From: Tieghemiomyces parasiticus
Taxonomy: Eukaryota; Kickxellomycota; Dimargaritomycetes; Dimargaritales; Dimargaritaceae
NCBI GenBank assembly: GCA_027575765.1
Contig: JANBPT010000363.1
Coordinates: 5,166 to 41,105 of the forward strand
Direction of reading: 5' to 3'
Length of the DNA: 35,940 nt
Each line of letters starts with the position of its first letter. Position 1 is the first letter of the stretch. The translations under genes and the position numbers were made by a program. Shown here one piece after another: positions 30,280-35,940 of the stretch. The notes beneath the pieces are model-generated. The model worked only from the letters and a program-made list of their open reading frames with translations. It was not told the DNA's origin and did not search any database.

Positions 30280-32289
30280 TTACTTGGAGGCCGGAGGCCA
30301 ACGCTGGCGCCACCGGTGGCCATACAGGAATACGATGATCATGATCAAACCCCCGCCGAACTGTAGTAAGGAGAAGATGGTGAAGGTCCAGCCGGGGCCC
30401 AGGCCGCTCTCCATGGGCACGACAATGACACTGCATACGGCGGCCCAGATTGACCGCACGCTGTTGTTAAGCGACGTAATGGTGGCGCTGCGGGTGGTGA
30501 AAATGTCGACGAGGTAAGTGGAATAGGATGCAAAGATAAAGGTCATACCCAGTCCGCCAAAGAACTGAATAGTTAGGGTGGCGGCTAGTGGTTGGTGGCT
30601 ATGCAGGAACCAGCCGTAGAAGAGCATACTGGTCGGCATCAACCAGAAGAAAAGAATCCCGCCGGTCAGTCGGAACTCCTTGGGTACCTCAATGGCGGCG
30701 GATGCGGCTGGTTCGCCCGCCATGGTGTTGGTGGCGGTGATAGCGGTACCAGTGGCACCGTGCGCATCGAATTTGTTGGCCGGTCGAATGGCGTCTTCTT
30801 CGTCGGTTCCTGCGGAGTGATATTTAGTCGTACCGTCGACGGAGGTGGGGGTTTCCTGGTTGATCAATTTCTCATTGTTGGTAGTGATCAGCTCGGTAGC
30901 GTAGGTCGTATCGGACGACGAGACTCCTCCGTCTTCCTCGGCCTGGCGCATTGCGAATTCGCGCTCCATCATTTTGCGCTTACGGGCAAGGATGAAATCG
31001 GCAAAGTTACCGCCGGCCACGGACCCGAGGATGTTGCCTACGCCCATGGCAAGGAAGGTGAGACCAACCTCGTCGGTCGAGAGTCCGTACACATCACTGT
31101 AATTGGCAGGCATCGAGGTAGACATGGCATACAGTGCACCATATAATATGGAAATATTGATGATGGTCAAGGCGACGTAGGGGTACTTGAGGTAGTAAAG
31201 CGGGAGTAGCGGGTTGACGACCCAGGTAGTGGGTTTAAGAGGCAGGTTGACCATGCGGGCCTGGTACTTTTCAGCCACGATCCGGCGGTGGGTCTCGGGC
31301 AAGACAAAGGTGATGAGCAGGAGAACGATGCCGCCGAAGATGGCCAGAATCCAGAACGTCCACCGCCACCCGATAGAGCTGGTCACGTAGCCGCCAATGA
31401 TGGGTCCAATGACGGGTCCGATCAGGGCCCCCAGGAAGAAAAACCCGAGGGCGCGGCCACGTCGCTTGGTCTCATACAGGTCGCAAATCGATCCGGCACC
31501 GACGGCGATTACCGACGACGCTCCACAGGACTGGATTACACGCATCCCGAGGAGCATACCAATACTGTTGGACATGGCGTTACCCACGCAGGCCAGTATA
31601 AATACGACGAAGGACGCCATATACACAAGCCGGCGGCCAAACACGTCCGAGACACTGGCCCAGAAAAGCGGGGCGACACCCAGACCGAGCATATACACGG
31701 TGATAGTCAGCGATACCATGGTGGCGGTCGTTTCGAGCTCATCCTCAATGGTCTGGAGGGCCGGTAGGTACATGCTCGAGCTGAGTGGGGCTAGGACGCC
31801 GGCCAGGCTGAGAATCACCACAATGAAGGCCTTCTTGCGGGGCCCAAACACGGTGTAGACCACGGGCCGGTCGTCATCAGTTTCGTCGCCGATCGACCGG
31901 CTCAAGACTGACTGGGCGTCGACGTCATCGACGCCCTCGGCTAGGAGGGCGCCGTCGGTTACCAGGTCACCAGCCTCCACTGGGCCCGTTGCGGGCTCAG
32001 TGGTCGGCATAAGACTGGGCAGGCCCTCCCCACCCAACCGACCATGGGGGTGCGGTTCGAGCTCGAGCTTCTCATAGTGTTTCCGGTAGTGGTTCGTAAT
32101 GGACTGCGTCGCCCGGTGTGATCGGGCGGAGTCTTCGTGAAGCGAGGCGGTGGCAGTCGATGGGACCTGGGAGTTATGGTCGTCCATAGTGCCACTTGCT
32201 GACAAGGAACTCGGAAGTGTAGTTTGCGATTGGCCTAGGTCAGAACCAATCCCCGACAGCGATAACCGGTGGTGCGAGTGGTCGGGCAT
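30280..32289 (-). CDS. MFS transporter, DHA1 drug:H+ antiporter type
   Basis: One intronless frame of 669 residues from ATG 32289 to TAA 30280. The first 150 residues are hydrophilic and cytosolic (acidic DETDDDRP before TM1). Twelve membrane segments can be placed at roughly 153-171, 190-210, 222-242, 246-268, 281-302, 308-330, 368-390, 408-430, 541-561, 571-593, 605-626 and 634-656. Motif A is SVSDVFGRRL (about 213-221) between TM2 and TM3. The antiporter motif C is GALIGPVIGPIIGGY in TM5. LAPLSSSMYLPAL in TM1 resembles the Qdr/Aqr1 branch of fungal DHA1 transporters, which export drugs, weak acids, polyamines or amino acids at the plasma membrane. A charged loop of about 110 residues (432-540) separates TM8 and TM9. 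The substrate is unknown. A P450 gene is 13 kb away and not co-clustered. Confidence 0.92.
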   Translation of the reverse strand: MPDHSHHRLSLSGIGSDLGQSQTTLPSSLSASGTMDDHNSQVPSTATASLHEDSARSHRATQSITNHYRKHYEKLELEPHPHGRLGGEGLPSLMPTTEPATGPVEAGDLVTDGALLAEGVDDVDAQSVLSRSIGDETDDDRPVVYTVFGPRKKAFIVVILSLAGVLAPLSSSMYLPALQTIEDELETTATMVSLTITVYMLGLGVAPLFWASVSDVFGRRLVYMASFVVFILACVGNAMSNSIGMLLGMRVIQSCGASSVIAVGAGSICDLYETKRRGRALGFFFLGALIGPVIGPIIGGYVTSSIGWRWTFWILAIFGGIVLLLITFVLPETHRRIVAEKYQARMVNLPLKPTTWVVNPLLPLYYLKYPYVALTIINISILYGALYAMSTSMPANYSDVYGLSTDEVGLTFLAMGVGNILGSVAGGNFADFILARKRKMMEREFAMRQAEEDGGVSSSDTTYATELITTNNEKLINQETPTSVDGTTKYHSAGTDEEDAIRPANKFDAHGATGTAITATNTMAGEPAASAAIEVPKEFRLTGGILFFWLMPTSMLFYGWFLHSHQPLAATLTIQFFGGLGMTFIFASYSTYLVDIFTTRSATITSLNNSVRSIWAAVCSVIVVPMESGLGPGWTFTIFSLLQFGGGLIMIIVFLYGHRWRQRWPPASK

Positions 32290-35200
32290 GGTGGGGGAAA
32301 CAAAGGTAGGTAGGGAATGTAAGGGGTCTTGCTGACTGCCAAACTACAACCCGGAATAAAACTACCAAGAAAAAATATCTCGGTTTGGTACGTATCAATA
32401 AAATTAAGGTAACGGCAAGCGAAGCCAAGAGGCGCATGAAGGGATACACACGAAGGTAAAATGAGAACCGCACGCAGGGTGAAGCTACTATAAAAGTCGA
32501 CACAGGGTCGCTGGAGAGGATGGCTAGGAGTGTGGAGCAGGGATGACGAAGGTTGGATAAGGAGCCTAGGTGTACTGAAATTATAGAAGCGAGCGGTAGA
32601 GGTAGGGTTGTAAATATGATGCAGGTGAGATTATGTGCAAAAATATACCGCTGACCGACGCAGCTTGGATGGTGAGGGCAAAGCGGTTGAGATGCGCTAT
32701 ATCGAAATGCGTGCAGAAGAAGATACTATAAGACACCAGGAATAGCTAGTCATCACTAGATGTGGCCGCTTTAGCCTGGGTAAAAGGTGCGGTAGGGATC
32801 TGGTTTTTCATCGATCTCGGCTGGACGCGCTGGGTAAGACCTTCTTATAGCATGGGGACATTATACCCGATGAACATGGCAAACCGCAGGGGCGTCGGGT
32901 GGTCGTCTAACCATAGAAAAAAAAGCTAGAGAGTAGAGGCCCGCCGGGTTGAATGTTTCGCCGCCCAACCAGTTAATCGTCTAATGTGCTTGTTTCTTTT
33001 TTACTTCCTAAGAATTATGGCATTAGCAGATTCTGATACGCTGCGCAGATTACCGCTATTCGCTCACAGTATTTACCCCGACGTCCCAACTGCACACGCT
33101 TATAGGTTTAGCCGAAGTGAGTGCTGTCCTTTAGTCGGTTTGTCGTTACCCTTTCCTCCCCTTCTCAGAAGCAAAAACTGGCATTGGCTGGCGAGCGGAA
33201 AGAAAACTACGGGCTCTAGTTGGCTAGCCACTATTGGACTGACTTCCCGGCCATCTAGTAATTATTTGACACCTCCTCCGCGGTTTAATATACTTGATTG
33301 GTGGTATAGGTAGTCAAACTTCCGCCGTCAACCAGTCACTATGTTGATGAAATGAGAAGGCTTGCGCCGCCGGCTCAACTTTTTGCCCTCCCCCTTAGTA
33401 AACGGGACTTCCCCTCGATCCCCTTAGGGTCATGTCGAGCTTTTCCCATGGTCGGAGAACGAAGTTTACCATCTGTTCCGAGCGAATGTGATTTGGAGTT
33501 CCTATGCGCAGTTGGTTACACATTAATCTGAGGCTCGCAACGGGGAAGTGAAATTCAACGTCAGTACATATATTCTACCATTGGCGAACGCCATTTCGGG
33601 ATACAAAGGTGTAGCTCGAGCACCAACGTGTATAGAAAGGACAAGTCTCGGACTACAGGTTGGTGGACTGGACGCTGGGGGAGGCTGACCAGCGGAAGGC
33701 AGATAGGAGCCCTTCCCCCATTCATGTTAATCGCCAAACCGAACCGGTCTTTGCATTGAAGCAACTCCTATCCTAACTTTGACCATGATTTTGGTTGGAG
33801 GGACGCAGGCTAATAGAAGAAGCTTTTTTAAAATGGCATTTTTCACTTTGAGGAACCCAACCGGCTGCGGAACAAGAACACGGGATTATGGCGTCATCTT
33901 AACGAAGAGGCTGCAACATTGTAGTGGTTTAGAGATCCCTTACTCCTAGGGCGGAATCAGCAGTCTCCGATATATGCTGAGAGTCGCGCAGGCTTCGCAA
34001 TCTACGCGAGCGCTTTAATAGGGGGTCGTCGTCGTCGACATTGAACTTGACTCTGCCCAAGCCTCTTCCTCTCTCCCTTGCCTGGTGTCACTGTCCGGCT
34101 GCTACTGGCTACAAACCATTATCTCGTTGTGTGTCCCCTGTGGATGGCAACAAATGGCCAACAGGCCGCCTGCGTTAGATTCACTATAAAATAAAATAAC
34201 TATTTCATCTGACTCTGCCTAAGCGGCCATCGTTCTTCGAAACTTCACTTCTCGGACGACTCCTTGGCTTACGTTCAAGACCCACTACCGCTATTCCCCT
34301 TGAATCCGGATGCAAGCAAGCTGGTGTATGTGGTTAGAGAGCAAAGCTCCGCCAATTAGCCCGTACGACCATCAATTCATTTACCGTGCCCCTGGCTAAT
34401 GTTTTATCCTTACCCTACCTAGCTGGCAGGCTTATTCCCCTCGCTAATCATGTCTCAATGACCTTCAAGGGTGGCGAATTAGTAAGTGTGGCTGTCTGCA
34501 GTATAGGTCCAGATGGTGTTAACTACTGCACGGTGCAACATTCAGCCGGGCCCTTGTATCTTCCCAAATCGTCTAACTATCGTTTATCAACTGTCGCTCG
34601 TTCACTTTATGGAGGACGTCGGGTCAGGGCTTAAACGACATTATATAAATACCAGACACTGAACCGATGGACGTTCACACATGTCAAAATAGGCGACTGC
34701 GAACGGTAATACATAATGCCGGCCCCTGCACCACCCGCCTAATCCCGACGTTGGTATTGATCCACTACAGTGCATGCTAGATACCCGTTTCAAGACCCTG
34801 ACCTCCTCGGCCCTGATCATCGGCGATCAACTGCTGCGTAGTGACCATGAAGATGCAGGTCTCCGGCGCCTGCTTACCGTTCGCATGATATGGACACTAC
34901 CATCTAGCGCCTAATGGAATCATGGTCATAGGAAGTGAAACGTATACAAATCATTCACCCAACGACTGCTATAAATTAGCCATCAGTAAGGCAAAGGATT
35001 ATGTGTGGGCTCTCCAGCATCAGAGGGGGCTTCTCCAAAGATCGTCGATCTGGACCTGGTGTCGTACTTGGGACTCGCCTAGCGGCCTAGCCGCAAACGT
35101 ACAGGGCTATACCCTGGCAGGCGGTTGGCCGAATTGACCTAGCCACAAATCAACACTTTCCCAGGCCCCGTATCGCAATGTTCCTATCTCCCTCGTTGTT

Positions 35201-35460
35201 TCCGAAGCGTAAGTTTGGCTGCTTATCCTCGCCACTGGTCCTGGGACGCGTGCAGAAGGATGACGAAAAGCCATCTTGCCATTTCTGCAATGCGATTTAA
35301 AAATTAATTGATCAAAGAGGCCCCGGAAAACAAGGCATGTTGAGGGGCTGATAGAGGGGGGCGAAGACGGTTTTATAGCATAGTATATGGAACCGCAAAG
35401 GAAATGACCAGGATGGCCAATATAAACAGAGCAAAGTTACAGGTGTGGTTTTACGCGGGT
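32290..35460. other. Large intergenic region, no recognised gene
   Basis: About 3.2 kb. The left end is the upstream region of the MFS gene. Elsewhere only short ORFs occur (32984-33313, 34386-34634, 34922-35137 plus), none with a domain or a clear start. Three donor-like GTAAG sites on the plus strand (about 34482, 34987 and 35210) near those ORFs could mark a small spliced gene, but no chainable exons were found. A GTC run lies at about 34025-34038. Confidence 0.5.
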
Positions 35461-35940
35461 TCATATCCGCCGCCGCTTGCTTTCCGACGGAATCGCTCCG
35501 CCGTTCCCTAAACCGCTCGTGTCTCCATCCTCTTGCTGACGAATCTGTTGGCCCAGCTTCTGCCTTTCCCGCGTCTTGAGGTTCATGAAGGTCAAAATCT
35601 CGTAGTCGTCTAGTGAGAGTTTCGCGGTGGGCGCGCTGGACTGGGGCGTGTTCGATGAAGGCGCGTTGTTTTTCACGCCCGCAAAGGATGAGAAAGACGG
35701 TGGTGGTGCAAAGGAGAATTTGGGCGGTGAAGTGAGGTCCGGGGTGGCCAAAGTTGGTGTCCGCCGGGTAGAAAGGTCTATGGCTTCAGATCCAGAGTCG
35801 TCGTCAGAGTCAGCGTTAGAAGGCCCGGAGGGGGCTGAAGTCCCAGCCTTGGCCAATGGCGATGATGACGGTCGAGTGGGCTCATCGCTAAGGTTCTCAA
35901 ACTTGTCCAGGACCGCCGGCTGCCGCCCTTCAGCCCAGGA
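35461..35940 (-). CDS. C-terminus of a disordered, probably nuclear protein (runs off right edge)
   Basis: The frame is open from the window edge to TGA at 35463-35461, giving 159 visible residues of an incomplete protein. The sequence is rich in Ser, Pro, Thr and acidic residues (NADSDDDSGSEAIDLSTRR) with Phe-Ser motifs (PPKFSFAPPPSFSSFAG). A short helix follows (LDDYEILTFMNLKTRERQKL), and the last residues, SESKRRRI, look like a nuclear localisation signal. No family is recognised. The Phe/Pro/Ser stretch faintly recalls nucleoporin or transcription-regulator tails. The N-terminal part lies outside the window, and an upstream intron cannot be excluded. Confidence 0.7.
   Translation of the reverse strand, partial: SWAEGRQPAVLDKFENLSDEPTRPSSSPLAKAGTSAPSGPSNADSDDDSGSEAIDLSTRRTPTLATPDLTSPPKFSFAPPPSFSSFAGVKNNAPSSNTPQSSAPTAKLSLDDYEILTFMNLKTRERQKLGQQIRQQEDGDTSGLGNGGAIPSESKRRRI

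Noticed and set aside
31288..31858. Long plus-strand ORFs opposite the MFS gene
   Set aside because: Antisense shadows of a clear 12-TM transporter; composition is the mirror of its codon bias.
15323..32289. P450 plus MFS transporter as a secondary-metabolite cluster
   Set aside because: They are about 13 kb apart with FBP1, a G-patch gene and PAN2 between them, and no backbone synthase is present.
32984..33313. 109-codon plus-strand ORF with a hydrophobic start (MCLFLFYFLRIMALA)
   Set aside because: The hydrophobic start comes from a T-rich tract and the rest has no consistent character; chance ORF more likely than a secreted peptide.

Overview
The window looks like nuclear DNA of a filamentous fungus. 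Several coding regions are clearly eukaryotic and interrupted by short introns (about 110-510 nt) with GTAAGT- or GTAGGT-type donors and CAG/TAG acceptors. The recognisable proteins are a fungal Pac1/Lis1, Pan2, a microsomal cytochrome P450, fructose-1,6-bisphosphatase and a DHA1-type MFS transporter. Gene density is low, with 0.5-3 kb between genes. Together with the many unrecognised secreted proteins this fits an early-diverging fungus, possibly a mycoparasitic zoopagomycete, but that placement is a guess.

Layout, left to right. 1-380 (-) is the N-terminal part of a secreted protein made of 21-residue Tyr/Pro-rich repeats, running off the left edge. 2222-3952 (-) is PAC1/LIS1 in three exons. 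6121-7188 (+), 8994-10031 (+) and 10245-11543 (-) are three intronless genes for unrecognised proteins with N-terminal signal-like segments. The first two are similar in size (355 and 345 aa) and may share a C-terminal module. 12434-13186 (+) is a broken relic of an IS630/Tc1-like DDE transposase. 15323-17186 (+) is a three-exon P450. 17800-20001 holds an unusual minus-strand pattern: eight splice-donor-like sites, most about 230-290 bp apart, some with homologous downstream sequence including a 68-bp near-identical direct repeat. A signal-peptide-like ORF stands at its upstream end. 20592-22265 (-) is FBP1 (three exons). 23425-24224 (+) is a GPANK1-like G-patch protein (two exons), followed in tandem by PAN2 at 24739-28635 (three exons, 1183 aa). 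30280-32289 (-) is an intronless MFS transporter. The right edge (35461-35940, -) carries the C-terminus of a disordered, probably nuclear protein.

The conserved genes are unrelated housekeeping functions: dynein regulation, gluconeogenesis, mRNA deadenylation and RNA-linked G-patch activity. The P450 and MFS genes are about 13 kb apart with housekeeping genes between them, so there is no metabolic cluster. The lineage-specific content lies in the secreted-protein neighbourhood (about 6.1-11.5 kb), the left-edge repeat protein and the 17.8-20.0 kb minus-strand array. The array is the best candidate for something undescribed: a possible rapidly evolving mini-exon gene built from duplicated exon-intron modules.

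Exon boundaries were set by hand from splice motifs, frame continuity and family knowledge. No database search was possible.
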